From Paralichthys olivaceus (taxonomy: Eukaryota > Chordata > Actinopteri > Pleuronectiformes > Paralichthyidae), in NCBI RefSeq assembly GCF_024713975.1, contig NC_091098.1, positions 20,578,816 through 20,642,815 of the forward strand: a DNA stretch of 64,000 nt, given 5' to 3'. Below the pieces are notes generated by a model, which saw only the letters and a program-made list of their open reading frames with translations, did not search any database and was not told the DNA's origin. The position numbers were made by a program, and so were the translations under genes. This document shows positions 30,210 through 63,435 of this stretch, piece by piece. Each line of letters begins with the position of its first letter. Within the stretch, counting starts at the first letter, position 1.

Positions 30210-32563
30210 CAGACAGAGAGGCTAACATTAGCTGTAACTACTGGTGTATCAACAAGTGTTTTAAATAATCTGCATCTTCAAACAGTAAAACTAGAATAAA
30301 TTAAAAATGATTGACCTTATAATTTAATTATAAACGAAATGTTACCTCAGGTTGGGTTCAGATGTTTTCTTCCCTGATGACTGACTGACTGGTTTCATTG
30401 ACTTGTAACTGCTGCACTGACTGTGGCAGCCGTGCAGGAGCCAGGTTACCGAATCCGATTTTCCCTCTGAAAGGTCAGAGTGAAACGGTGCTGCAGAGGA
30501 AACTTCATGGCATTAAATCAATATGAGGCCAAACCAGCTCTCATCACTAGCGATAGCAATACAACTCTGAGAGATCACCATCCTCCCATAATGCATTTCT
30601 CTCCAGTGGTTTCACGAACGTTGGACATTTCAAGCTGCTTTCTCATGTGAAGCCTGGTTATTTAAAGGCACCGTGTTTCAGGAATCCCTCACATGAGACA
30701 GCATTTATCACAGAACAACCTTCATCAAAATCAATGTAAAAAGATTCAATAAATATCGATATGATGATTATGCAGTGTGTTAACACAGTGAGGAGATATT
30801 AAAGATATTGATCGACATCAGATGAGTGAAATGTTTTCCTGTTAATCGGGTATTCGTCATTCTCTGCTTATATACATGTTTGACCAATCACATCTGCACA
30901 GGCTTCTGTGCATGTGTAAAATCCCTAGTTGTAAAAAATACGTTTGTGTCGTGTCTGAACTCCAGCAAATAATAGTGTGACTTTTATCATGAAAATGATT
31001 TTGACTGATGTGAAATAGAAGAAACGCCATCATGTCTCCAACATGCTCCATGTGTTAGATATGGATTTCCATTACTCAGCTCATTCTGTAAGCAAAGGAG
31101 GAGGAAAGAGGGGTCCGCTCCCTCAGGACTGAGAAACAACCTGCATCCTTGGCGCATAATTGAACAAATTAGCCGTGAACAGCTGTTACCTGTTAAAATG
31201 ACCCGCATTCATTTTTATCACCGCGGACAAGAGGTCCGATAGCATCTGCGTGCTACAGCTGACAGCCAGTCCGATTAGCTCTCTGATTCCTGCTTCCAGT
31301 ATATCATGACAAAGATAATTACCCCAACGTCTCATTTTATGGATTCTACAAATCGCCAGGCTCACAGAGCACGCCAAGTGTCCATCAATTATCGCCTCGC
31401 TCTGCTGGTGTAGCTCGTCCAGTTGGCTGCCTCCACTTTGCGAAACCACTTTCTCTTAAGTGATGTTGCTGTAAGTGAGCACCTACTGCTGGTTCACTTC
31501 TAAATTTAGGAATACAGAGTGTAATCATGAAGCAGAAGTACATGACCCTCGCGGTCTGACCTCTCAGACGCTCGGCGAGGACTCATCAGCGGCTCGATCT
31601 CGAGGACGCTCGCTGTGACATCAGCCTCTGAGTGAGCTGGGGAAGACTTGGGCAGTAATGACCATTTATAAGTTTTGTGTTGAAGTTAAGTGGCTGTAAA
31701 ACCAAATACTTACAGTCGTGAGTGTTCAGGTTCATTGAACTGCTGAGGGATCTTAAACATAAGTACTCTGAGTGCAAATCTCTATTCGTTATCTGAAAGA
31801 ATTAAATAAAAGGAAACAACTCTATCAGGCCTCCTGCTGAGGCGATAGTTTACTTGAAGTTCTGATAAAATAGCAAAGTCACCTCATATGGTGCGACCAT
31901 CTCGTTAAAAGAAAACTCAAAGCTGCAGAAATGAATCCTTTAATGTTATCAGCGGATCAAAGACAACGTGTCATGTGAGAGTGTCGTTATCGCTCAGAGG
32001 ATTTAGCTTTAACGACGCTACGTTAACATTTTGGTTCAATCTCAACCAAACTCTTTCATCGGTGTCGTAGCAGACGCAGGAAGTGGTTAAATGAAAAAGT
32101 TTCTATAAACCCACTGTACAGAGGACAGACCGTTAGCGAGCTGCTGCGGACACAGCGAAGCATTTAGAAAAGGAATAGGAGAGAATATTCGAGAGTCTTC
32201 GAGAGGCCAAAATACACGTTCATGTTCATGTAGCTTCATGTGTGGTCGATGTGCGATTTATGACTTTCAGTAAAAAAGTGACAATATCATAAACATGTTG
32301 AATTTTTCTCTAAGATGATTTCTGTCATTTTAGGTATAGTTTATATTACTGGGTATCGTAGTATTGTATAGTATATAGTGGACATGTGGTCTCCATCTTT
32401 ATTTACAGGCTTTGGATATTTGTTTGAAATTATTTTTTGTATTTTGGAATGTGCCAAAAATATTCCTGGGTTACTAATGAGTTCTGAACACCTTTCCTGA
32501 AACTAGCCTTGACAACTGGACCTTTTGTCAAAAAAAGATCATGATGATGAATAGCATTAATAT
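30207..32563. other. Intergenic sequence with a candidate regulatory block
   Basis: Non-coding. The part at 31060-31450 is compositionally distinct and rich in homeodomain and E-box cores; it is listed separately. Confidence 0.5.
31060..31450. promoter_or_regulatory. Candidate conserved non-coding element
   Basis: A moderately GC block in AT-rich surroundings, dense in ATAATTG, AAATTAG, ATAATTA and TCAATTA homeodomain cores, with a CAGCTG E-box and an adjacent TTACCTG. It looks like an enhancer of a developmental gene such as cdh4. Conservation is guessed, not measured. Confidence 0.3.
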
Positions 32564-35033
<2,470 letters not shown>

Positions 35034-35342
35034 TGTGGCAGTAGACCACGCCACGGGGTTCCCACCACGACAGCCAGAGACAAACCAGTTCAACCATTGC
35101 GTTTTCGGCAACATCTTTTTATTGCAGCCAACAGAACATACAAAACATGGAACTTAAACGGTCCAGCACTATCTGCTGGACCTCTTGCTTCACCCAGTCT
35201 CTCTTCCCCAGTGTGTGTCCTCGAGGCAGCTCTGCTGCCCCCTTTTCAAGTCTGAGGATCAATCAGCTAACAGCTCTCACCTGTGCTGACTGATCCTCTG
35301 TGATGCAGGTGAAGGTGCTCTCTCCGCCCCTTCACCTCCACA
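35034..35342 (-). mobile_element. Solo LTR of a retrotransposon
   Basis: Read on the minus strand, the element begins TGTGG and ends CCACA, the short inverted ends of an LTR (TG...CA). It is 309 bp, has an AATAAA signal at 35118-35123, and is flanked by a perfect 5-bp duplication, ACCAC, at 35029-35033 and 35343-35347. No internal gag-pol sequence is attached, so it is a recombined solo LTR. A 5-bp duplication fits Ty3/Gypsy-like or other LTR elements; the family is not determined. Confidence 0.8.
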
Positions 35343-35764
35343 ACCACCTTCTGCAAAGATTTGAAAATGTTTTTTAAAACTAGAAAAAAATAAAGAATTG
35401 ACACATCAATAGAACTTATTCATTCAGTTCTATCCCTGTACAGCCGATTCTAGAAGGTCGTATTTGGACTATGAGTTTTGCTGATTCAGGACGAACCTTC
35501 CAGTGTTGTATCTTGCGCTTGTAGAGTAAAGAAATTGAAATGATTATTTGTCCATTGTCTTTTACTCTGGATCAGCAGATGAATACCTTTCCATGATAAA
35601 GGCATGAATTAACAATCAACTATTGTAACTATGAACAGAAGCATCTTAATTAAACATGCTGAAAATGTTTTACCTCATCAAGTCTTTGTCGCCCTGGAGA
35701 TATTACAGCTAAGTAATAAATATGCAGTATTTAAAACACACATATCAAGTGGTGGGATGAATAT

Positions 35765-36050
35765 TCATCCGTTCATTATCCATACTGCTTACCTGTAGAG
35801 GGTCACAGGGGTCAACTGGAGCCAATCCCAGCTGACAGTGCATACACCCTGGACAGGCTGCCGGTGTAGCACAGGGTCAACATGGAGACAAACAACCATT
35901 CACACCTACGGCCAGGTAAGAGTCTCCAAATAACCCCATGAGCTTGTCTTTAGACTGAGGGGGGAAGATGGAGAACCAGAAAACCCACACAGACACGAAT
36001 AGAATACACAAACACACAGAAAGATCCTGACTGAACCGAGAACCTCCGAG
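35765..36050 (-). repeat. Fish dispersed repeat with tRNA-like head, minus copy
   Basis: Contains CATTATCCATACTGCTTACC, CACCCTGGACAGGCTGCC, ACAACCATTCACACCTACGG and AAAACCCACACAGACACG. This is the reverse complement of the family represented at 37300-37643. Diverged. Confidence 0.7.
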
Positions 36051-37299
36051 TTAAATATATTCTCTAGTTAAATATATTCGTTGAAATATGAGCAGCTTCA
36101 TAAAAATATGAATTCTGGAACAAACCAACTGGCTATGAAGCGATTAAACTTAATTTGAGTTGCAACAGTAAAACACTGCTTTAACATTATTGTATGAATG
36201 ATAACAATCAAGAAATATGTGCATATAAATACTCACACTCATATAGTTTTTTATCTGCAAAGAGTGTACGATTACTTTTGATACTCTGATGATAATACTG
36301 TAGTAGTTTTAGTAAGATTTTGAATGACGGCTGAATTTTTGAATGCTGCAGATAAGATAAGATAATCCTTTATTGATCCCATAATGGGAATCTGACTCTA
36401 CTGCAGATATTATAGCACCCTGTAATTAAGGATTGTTAGATGGCTATTAATAAAAATAATAATAATAATAATACATATAAATATACAAATATTTATACTA
36501 AATTCATTTATGCAACCTAAACTAATTCTGACTGTTCATTTACTTGAGATTAGTTAATTGAATCTACTTGGATGTGACAGATTTCACTTGTAGGCATTAT
36601 TTGGTCACAAGTAACGAGGTTCGGAGCCACAGCTTGAATATATGTAGTTTATATAAGTAGCACTCATGTGTTTTATGATGATAAGTATGTTGACAGAGAG
36701 ATTAAGGCATTAAGTAGTTTAATTAATGATGTCGTTAGCGGAACGTGTTGTGTTTCATAAATCATGGTGATTACAGTGGGACACTGAAATAACCCAGACT
36801 TCATTTTTATCGTACTATTTTGATAATGGAATGTTTGGCTTTCAATCAAAGCATTTATAGTTTCTGACCAATCTGAACATTTCAAATAACAGTAGTGATT
36901 GTGTCGTTCACTGGGATAAAATCACTTTATAGACAGAAAGAAAATAAATATCAAGGAATGTGAAATGGATGAGGTTGAGAAGTTTGAGGGGATTTATTTT
37001 TCGAGCTTTTGGTCTGAACGTCAATAAGTTCAGAAAACTTTTTGCTGCATGTTTTTCAAAAATAATTTTGAATTTTGAACATCTGTAAAATTCAAAGATT
37101 AATATGTGTTTTTAATGAGTTAATGCTGACTCATTTATTTGGCAGATGTGTAATACGTTTTTACAAAATGCAGTTACCGCTGATGTCAATGACAATAACA
37201 TCATGAGAGGCTCTGGTTAAGTGCACAAAGGGAGAAAACACAGAACTATCCCTGTCAGTGAACATTTTCACTGACATTTTTAGTAACAACTTGACAAAT

Positions 37300-37643
37300 C
37301 GTCATGGTGGTGCAGTGGTTCAAACTGTCGCCTCACAGCAAGGTTATTGGTTCATATCACGATTTTCAGACCTTTCTGTGTGGAGTTTGCATGTTTTCCT
37401 CATATTTGCATATTACTGTGGCTTAATTGGAGACTCTAAATCGAAGCTAATGTGAGTATAAATGTTTGTGTCTGTATCTGCGCCCTGTGACGGGCCCTGT
37501 CCTGGGTGTACACTGCCTCTCGCCCCGTGTCACCTGGGATGGCTCCAGCCCCCCTGCGACCCATTAAAGGTTTCACACTCGCCTCTGAAATATTTGCGTG
37601 TGTGACCGGGCCCTTAGTGGTATAGACATTGGATGGATGGATA
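37300..37643 (+). repeat. Fish dispersed repeat with tRNA-like head, plus copy
   Basis: Starts GGTGGTGCAGTGGTTCAAAC and TCGCCTCACAGCAAGG, continues TGTGGAGTTTGCATGTTTTC and GGATGGCTCCAGCCCCCCTG, and ends in GGATGGATGGAT repeats. A very common teleost element; the head resembles a tRNA promoter. SINE or LINE-tail origin not settled. Confidence 0.75.
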
Positions 37644-38243
37644 ACTAACCAAATACATAAAATCACATTTCCTCATTAAATCATTCTGGATGTATTGCTA
37701 ATTAGTTGAAATGTACAGGAATAGATTTTCAAGGACACATGGAATTTTAGGGTATTTTTCAGTCGTTGAGATGTATAACATAGCTCTTAAAGCTGGTAAA
37801 ATTAGCTCAGCTGTAAACCACCTACATGTATAAATCAACTTGGTCAAAATCCAGCATGGGGCAGTTCTGATAACCATGTGACTGTTAGTTGAATTAATGC
37901 ATTTTGACTTGTACTGTCAACCCCACAGTGTGGCTGGCGGGAGGGCGGGAGCAGGTTTCAGTTTAGCCTCAGTTTTCTTGTAGTTTGAGGAGAGAGATTT
38001 GTGCATTCATCTGTGCTTGTGTGAGCGGTGTGCAACAGCGGGGCTTATTCTGTCTGCACGGCATCGACATGCTCTGACAGGTCAATCAATGAGGAGGAGC
38101 TGCAGTCTCCTGTCGGTTCATTGACCCGCTGTGTTAAGATACAACAAGTAAGGGTCAGCTCATCCCCATCCTCACGCTGCTTTGACCGCAGATTTATTCG
38201 CTACATTCCGGGTTCCACTCTTGTTATTATCGCCGTCACTGAA

Positions 38244-38586
38244 TTAAAGGGATAGCTCACCCAAAAAGTGTTTTAGTCCACAAAACACGTTGGGAGTTTC
38301 AGGGGTAAACAGTGTGGCAGCCAAATCCAATACAATTGAAGTAGATGGTGACCAATTCTTCCTCCATACGTGCCGGGGCTTACAGAAACTTGGATGACAC
38401 CACAGGACCAGTGTGGAGGCTACGTTTGAAGTCACCATTTACTTCTACTACTTGGCTGCAACTCTGTTTACCCCTGAGACTCCAAAAGTGCTTTACGGAC
38501 TCTTCACACTTCACCCACCCCTCCATCAGCATAGTGGTAGATAATGAGTGATTTTCTTAACATTTTTGGGGGAACTATCCACTTAA
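38244..38586. mobile_element. Palindromic MITE with TTAA ends
   Basis: Ends are TTAAAGGGATAGCTCACCC and, inverted, TTAAGTGGATAGTTCCCCC. The arms continue as a long imperfect inverted repeat: CAGGGGTAAACAGTGTGGC on the left pairs with GCAACTCTGTTTACCCCTGA on the right. TTAA at both ends suggests a TTAA target site. Non-autonomous, with no transposase. Confidence 0.75.
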
Positions 38587-39157
38587 AACGTTTGAAATGT
38601 CAGCCAGACGTTTTAAGTTTGACAAACTGTTAATAATTGTGATGATTCAGTTGCAGGTGAAGTGGCTGCAACAGTTGTCAAAGGAACATGCAAGTGCTTT
38701 CTGCCCATAAACAGTGAATTCAGTCGGGAACACTTTATCATGATTTGCCCGTTTGTTGCAAATGGGGATACGGTTATGATTGGTGCTGAAGGCTCCATTC
38801 TTTGGATGTTCCCTGGATTAGCCAGGAGCGTGCTGAGATAAAACAGGGAACATGTGCAGAACCCCCTGTTGGGAGTAGCAGGCAATGTAGGTTTGTTTAA
38901 GATGAATATCGTTTACAGACCATGTTTGGACTCAGTGCTAAAAGGTTGAGGCCGGGGTGGTGGAGGCAAGTAGCCGGCAGCAAGCGTGGGTGGCAGTGTA
39001 GCTGAGCAGGGATCTGTGAGGATGAGGTCGTATTTAAAGGGGCCGCTTTGGTGAGAGAATGGGCTGTGATTGGTGGGTGGCTGACGATCACCGATAAACC
39101 AGTAGCTGACATCTGAGCACGTGACTCTGTGTCCTGCAATGCTTCATCAATGTGTTG

Positions 39158-39520
39158 CCTTAATAACCTCCACCAACAAGGTTACGTTTTCACCGCTGTC
39201 CGTTGGTTGGTTTGTTTGTCAGCAGGATTACGCAGAAAAGGATTTCGACAAACTTTGGATCGAAACAGAACCCACTAAATTACTAAACGGATCAGGACAA
39301 ATGGGCAGATTCAGGATTATTTATATATTTTTTTGTACTCTTTGACTTTCACTGTTATCCCTCGGAATAATTTATAGACCTCGATGAAAAATATCAGGCA
39401 TATTTCAGGGACTGATATCTATGACTGAGTACAATTTGGTGCAGCTTGATTGAATTTGAGGGGACTGTTGGGCCTTGGCAGATTTATGCGCTTCACTGAG
39501 CCATTCTAGCTCATTCCATT
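39158..39520 (+). repeat. Fish dispersed repeat, copy B
   Basis: Begins CCTCCACCAACAAGGTTACG and ends near GGCCTTGGCAGATTTATGCG, roughly inverted ends. Interior includes TTTGTCAGCAGGATTACGCA and ATATCAGGCATATTTCAGGG. Same family and orientation as 26271-26505. Confidence 0.65.
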
Positions 39521-41080
39521 TTTATTTCATTGCCAATATTGCTGATATTTTTGTGCCACTTGGTGCCATTTGGTTTCTGCCTCTTTAGCTTGGCTCGCTA
39601 GAGAGTGAAGCCAAAGATTCAGATTCAGGTGATAATTCTCTGTCGGCTCTCACATCACCACGTTGTTTTCACACTGTCACTTAATTAATTACTCATCCAC
39701 TTATTGCAGAAATTGTTGGTTCGTGGCTCGCAACTCTAAAGAACCGTTCATCTTATCGGCTTCACACTCAGTACGTGTATTGTTAAAGGAGCGAGAAAGT
39801 GCAGTGTTGAATTTTTCTGTAGCAGCAGTGAGCTTCCATAAACTTTGAATAAACAGGTGAAAAGCTCTTTGTGCAGCAGTGGTGGTTTCAGGCTTTTGCA
39901 GAGTCCTGGGACTTGTCTTTATTTTCCTGGCTCAATTACTGCAGGTGAGGTTTAGAAAGAGCTGCAACCAGCGTCACCACAGACCAAACAACCTGGCAAA
40001 CAACGGGCGGGTTTACAATGGGCACCGCAATCATTTGAAAACTATAAATTATTGATAATTAAATGTTTGGAAGTACAGTTCATTCATAATTGAATAATAA
40101 TAATAATAAGTTTTACAAACAAACAAATTTCAAGCATGAAAAAAAACATGCTGGTCTGCACAGATCCAGCCGTGTAGCTGTAAAACAGATAAGCTGTAGC
40201 ATCACGTCTGTTTTGGATTTCGTTGGTGACATTTGCAGCATAAAAGTGAAAAATAGAAAACATTAAAATTGAATAAAAGAGAAGGAAAAAAGGAAATGAA
40301 ATACTCCCCTTTCTATTTTTACACTGAGTCACTGCATTTCATCTGCCTCAGGTCAGAATCACTTCATTATCCCACTTTGAGACACGACCCCGTCAGAAAC
40401 AGTTGACAAACCAGCAGCCTTAATTGTGTTGATCACTTTAGTTTATGTTTGTTCAGGACTGACAGTAAAACTTATTTGAAACAGACACAATAAACCACAT
40501 ATTAAACAGACTCATCATGAAACTCTCAGCGTTCGAAGGTTTCTTGGAAAACTTTTTCCTCAGTGTGTGCACGTCAGATACATGCATGTGTCTAAGGCGT
40601 TTGTGTTGATGCCAGCCCGTGAGCCTCTATTTTAGTGCATATACATATTCTGACTGTCACAGTGCTTTGTTATGTTATTTACTGTGAGAATGCAAACTAG
40701 AAATGGCAGCATGTCTGATCTCATTCACTGGAAATTCATTCGTCTGTTCATCCCTTTTGTCCTGAGAAGAGTCTGGTTCTGTGCTGATGTGTTCTCAGAG
40801 CACAATGCAGTGAACATGCACTGTATTTGTTCACTTACACGTGTAGGATTCTAAATTTTACACTGTATGTTTTAGGAGAGACACTCACACAGAATGTTTC
40901 AGGATTTCTGAGTGATAAAAGTAATACTGTATTTAAATTCTAAGTAATTTTTTAAACCGTCTTAATGGGTGATAACTTGAATTAATGTGCGGTTATTTCA
41001 ATTTAAAAATGTTGAACAAAAATGAAATTTAACACAGTGTTAAGTTGCCTAACTTGACAAAGAAGAGACAGGAGCCAGTG

Positions 41081-44000
41081 TTCTTATAAGGAGGGGAACT
41101 TTTATTTATAACACATGGTGCTGACAGGGAGCCTCCAGCTCAGCATCTATTTTACAAGGTTCATCTGCAAGGCTGCGCATGTACTGTACGGTATTTGGAA
41201 ACCAAGATTGCAGTGGCACTAGAAACACACGCTTGAAACAACAGACTCTTTCTGCATTTTTTTTCGTTTTTTTTTTCATTGTTTTCTTACAAAATGGTAC
41301 AAACAACAATACAAAATATTTGTGCTGTTGACAATTTACAAAAGAAGTCTTTTGACTCAATAACTGTGCAATTCTTTTTTCAGCTTTTTTTTTTTCTCCT
41401 CCATTTTAAACTATGCGAGTATGGTCGACCAGAATCCCCTTTTCCGAACGGCAGCCTCGGTCATGCGGGCTGCAACACATTTTAAAATGTTGTATGATTA
41501 CTGTAATAGAACTCATCTGTCCATTATAAAAAAGACACATGCAAAAAGCTCCAATTGTACAGTTACAGTTTGCCTAACTCAGTCTGTTTAGCTTCAAGCA
41601 AATACTACATTATGTACACTTCCACTTGAGGAGTATCGGGAGAACTCGTACGAAACACTGCCGCCTGTTCTTTGTGATTCTTTCCAAGGGCAGGACAAAA
41701 GTCTGGCGTTCGCTGGAGCCTCCCGTCATGTGCGTGTCCATGGTCAGGCAGTGTGTCCAGGGTGAGACCACCTGTCCTTTAATTATCACCAGTTAGAGGA
41801 GCTGCTGCAGAAAACATGGACGGACTACAATAGCTCTTCCTTCGTTCGCCAATTCTCCCCCTCAGTTTAGCGAGGGAACGTCAATAAGACAAGTGGAGCA
41901 AGAATGTAACGAGTGAAGATCAATCTTCCTCCGTTTCACAAATTGCATTTAAATGGGGGGCAAGTTTGACCGACTCCACCGATGATTTGCTGCCACGTGT
42001 CACTGCGAGTCTGCGATAACATTCAGTATCGTAATGGCGTTTGTGTCATGTATGATGACACAGTGATAAAGGTCAGTTACCTTGTGTAAAGTGTGTGTGT
42101 AAAGTGTGTGTGTGTGTGTTTAGGGGTTGGGCCTCCTGATGTGTTTGGCCCTGAATCCGGTCTGATAAGGGAGCTTTAGGGTGAAGCACGTCTTTATCCT
42201 GTGAATGCTGCATGGCCTTCAGTAAAGTGGGAGCTCTGCGGCTGAATTAGAACAATGCTGAAAGGGCTTATATAATATAGAACACTCACCTATATACAAT
42301 AAGGCCTAGAGGAGTGAGTGTGTGCGAGTAGAGACTGTACACGTCGGTTTGAGACGGAACTGTTTCACCACGAGGAACTTGAACAGCGACGCGGGGGTAT
42401 GGCTGTAAGCTCGTTTGAGAATCGCACCGATTCTCTTTAAATGCACATGGCTTTTTATGGTGACATATTCCTCGCCCCGGTTTTCATTGGAAATAAAAAG
42501 CAAGTGAGTGAAAGAAAATGGAACGACCACAAGGACACAGACAAATCGGTCCACCAAATGTATAAGAAAAAAAAAAAAAAGGTTCTGTATATACAACATT
42601 TATACGTCAGAAAAAATCACAAAGAGTAGAAAGTAACAGCTGTGTTTATTTTGTGTTTGCTGATAGATGAGAGCTTATCCAGCAGTGAGTCTCCTGCTCT
42701 CAGCTCGGAAAAACCACCACTGTCAATTTCTTCACTGACGAGGTGCAATTTAAACCCATTTATCTATGAATCTACATCAAGAGATTCCAACCCTGTTAAC
42801 GTTATTAATCAAACCTTGACCTCCCTTCCCTTGTTTATAGTCGACTCACTCTCCTCCTCCTCTCTTTTTAATGGCATGATGAATATTTACATTTACAGGT
42901 ACCATTTTCCACTTATCTCTCATCACTTCTTTTCTCTGCGCTTAAAACCGTCATCACCCTCTCGCACACTCTGCCGTTTGTGTGGCGATGATGGAAAAAA
43001 GCCTAAAGATTGTTTAAATTAAGCTTTTGAAGCAGGTGAGGAGCAGGTGAAAAGCAGCGGAGACTCCTTCCCTTCATGTCATCTGAAGAACACTGCAGCT
43101 AGAGCAAGTATTCATCATATTCTTAATTAATAGAAGATCTGGTCAATCCACATCAAGATGAAACCACCGAGGAGCATTTCAATGGGTACTCAGAAGATAA
43201 GGAATGATTAAATCTTTCTATCATCCACCAGAATCTGCCTGGTCCCTCTGTGAAATGTTTTGCATATTTAAATAATTTAATACAAAGACTAAAGCTCCCC
43301 CCCTCAGTTCTCCATGTAGACTCAGTTCTGGGAGTCTGAAATATGATCACAAAAGCCCATGGGTAGTGCTGCTTTTTTTTCCCATTAAGTCACAAAACAC
43401 AACTGTCTTTCCAAAAGTCTGTCTTTTAAAGCGCAATTACCGAAGCTATAGTTTTGCCCGTCTGCTTTGATAAAGTGCAGCGCTTCATAACAGACTTTCC
43501 CTTCCGCTAACTTCTTTTCAAAACCTCTTGAACTCGCATGCCAAAAATTTCGGAGAAAATTTCAGATGAATGAAATGCTGCCTGAAGAGAGACAGATTGC
43601 GAAGGCGCTAAATCCCTGGCTGAGGCTCAGTTCCCCTCGTTTCTGTGACAGGGACCAGCACCAAAGTTTGTATATTAAAAGTTTGTGGAGAAACAACAGT
43701 GAATCAACAAAAGAAGAAAGAAACGAAGGGAGGGAGACAGAGAGAGAGAGAAGGGGGCTCAGAATGTGGCTCAGACAAGCTCACGACTCTCTATGAAATG
43801 TTATCAGAGCTATTTGAAGTCATCTCCTCTTTTCTCTTCCCCTCGTGTTTGTACAGTTTATGGAGTTTTCTTTTAGAACATTAACCACACGATAACTGGC
43901 GCCGTGTTCGTAACCTTTGGGTGTTGCGGCACAAACATGCAAACCCTAATGAACTGAGAGGCAAACCCTCCTCAAATAACCCTCATATGTACTTCACATA

Positions 44001-45088
44001 CAGTCACATCACAGAGGTAACACACTTGACTTGTCGAAATTTAGTAACAAGCCTCATCAAGATTTATGTGCAAATACGAGAGCTCAAAACAAACACAGCT
44101 GCTATTGAAAGCCACGATGAACAAAGACACGCAATGCATTTCTTCTCTAACACAGTCCCATTATGTATTTTCTATGATTTCTGTAACCACATCTACAGGA
44201 GCACAGATATGCCCGACTTGAAAAGTGAATGATTTGTCCATAACTCACACACACACTGTTGGCCTATGTACAGTACGTCTACGTACGCCAGTCAAACCAG
44301 TGCTGACGTCCCCCCAGAGATACCACAGCGCTGCTGGACGACAGAAATGATGAGGGAAAGGTCTGAGTTAAAGGGTCAGGGGTCATATGGGGGCATGTAA
44401 GCCCAGAAATGGCAACCAATCCTGAGTTAGCGGGAGTCTGCTAAAATACGCACCACTGAAGGCACTTTTTAAACAACAGTGCTTCTGTTCTAAGTAATTC
44501 AAGTTCAAGAAAGAATAAACCAGAGCCATCCGTGCAGGAAGGACTTTCATATCTGCGTTGTTCTTCTTCTTCTTTTTTTTTCTTCCTTTTGTTCCTCTCA
44601 GACAAAGCAAGAAGCTCAACCTAAAGCTTCTGCAGAGAGGCAGACGGGGGCCGACAGCGAGGGAAAAGTGGAAACCCTTAGGAATCGACTTGAATCAAAA
44701 GGGAGTGAGGACAGAAAAAGCTGCGGAAACCAAAAGGAAAACAAAAACCAGACAAAAGTTACTAAAACCGACATCCAGCATCAAACCTGAACTGAAACGA
44801 AAGCACAAGAGTTTGAGAACACAAACTAAGAGAAGCCTGCGATTCTGAGCTTCAGTTTCAGTCTAGACTTAGAGCAGGTGGCGGCTGAGAAGAGAAACTG
44901 ACTCACGGGACCGGTCCTCGGTGGTGGGTAATTTTGATTGGTTGGTTGGTCAGTGTGAACAAGTCATTTTTACTGTGTGTTCAATAAGGGTGTAATAGCC
45001 CCTTGTGTTAGAGGGACAGAGCATGGCAGGCCAGCTGACGGGACGAGCGTGTGTGTATGTGTGCGTGTGCCTGTGTGACCGGGCCGAT
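41081..45088 (-). other. cdh4: Probable cdh4 3' UTR
   Basis: Sequence after the cdh4 stop codon. The best distal minus-strand AATAAA lies at about 41101-41106, which would give a UTR of about 4 kb. Mammalian CDH4 also has a long 3' UTR. Short open frames within it are not convincing genes. The end is inferred. Confidence 0.4.

Positions 45089-63435
<18,347 letters not shown>

Larger units (their letters stand above)
35343..41080. other. Repeat-rich intergenic sequence
   Basis: Holds several dispersed repeats listed separately. No credible gene. A GATAAGATAATCCTTTATTG motif at about 36353-36378 is another short sequence common in fish genomes. Confidence 0.5.

Noticed and set aside
31186-31449. 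An 87-codon minus-strand open frame
   Set aside because: Not recognisable as any family; better explained as a constrained non-coding block. Kept only as a candidate regulatory element.
37300-37370. A functional tRNA gene
   Set aside because: The head of the repeat has tRNA-like promoter boxes, but it cannot fold into a complete tRNA and belongs to a dispersed repeat.
42642-43022. A 126-codon open frame on the plus strand, antisense to the cdh4 3' UTR
   Set aside because: Ser/Leu-rich composition, no domain, no splice context, and it lies inside the probable 3' UTR. Most likely chance.
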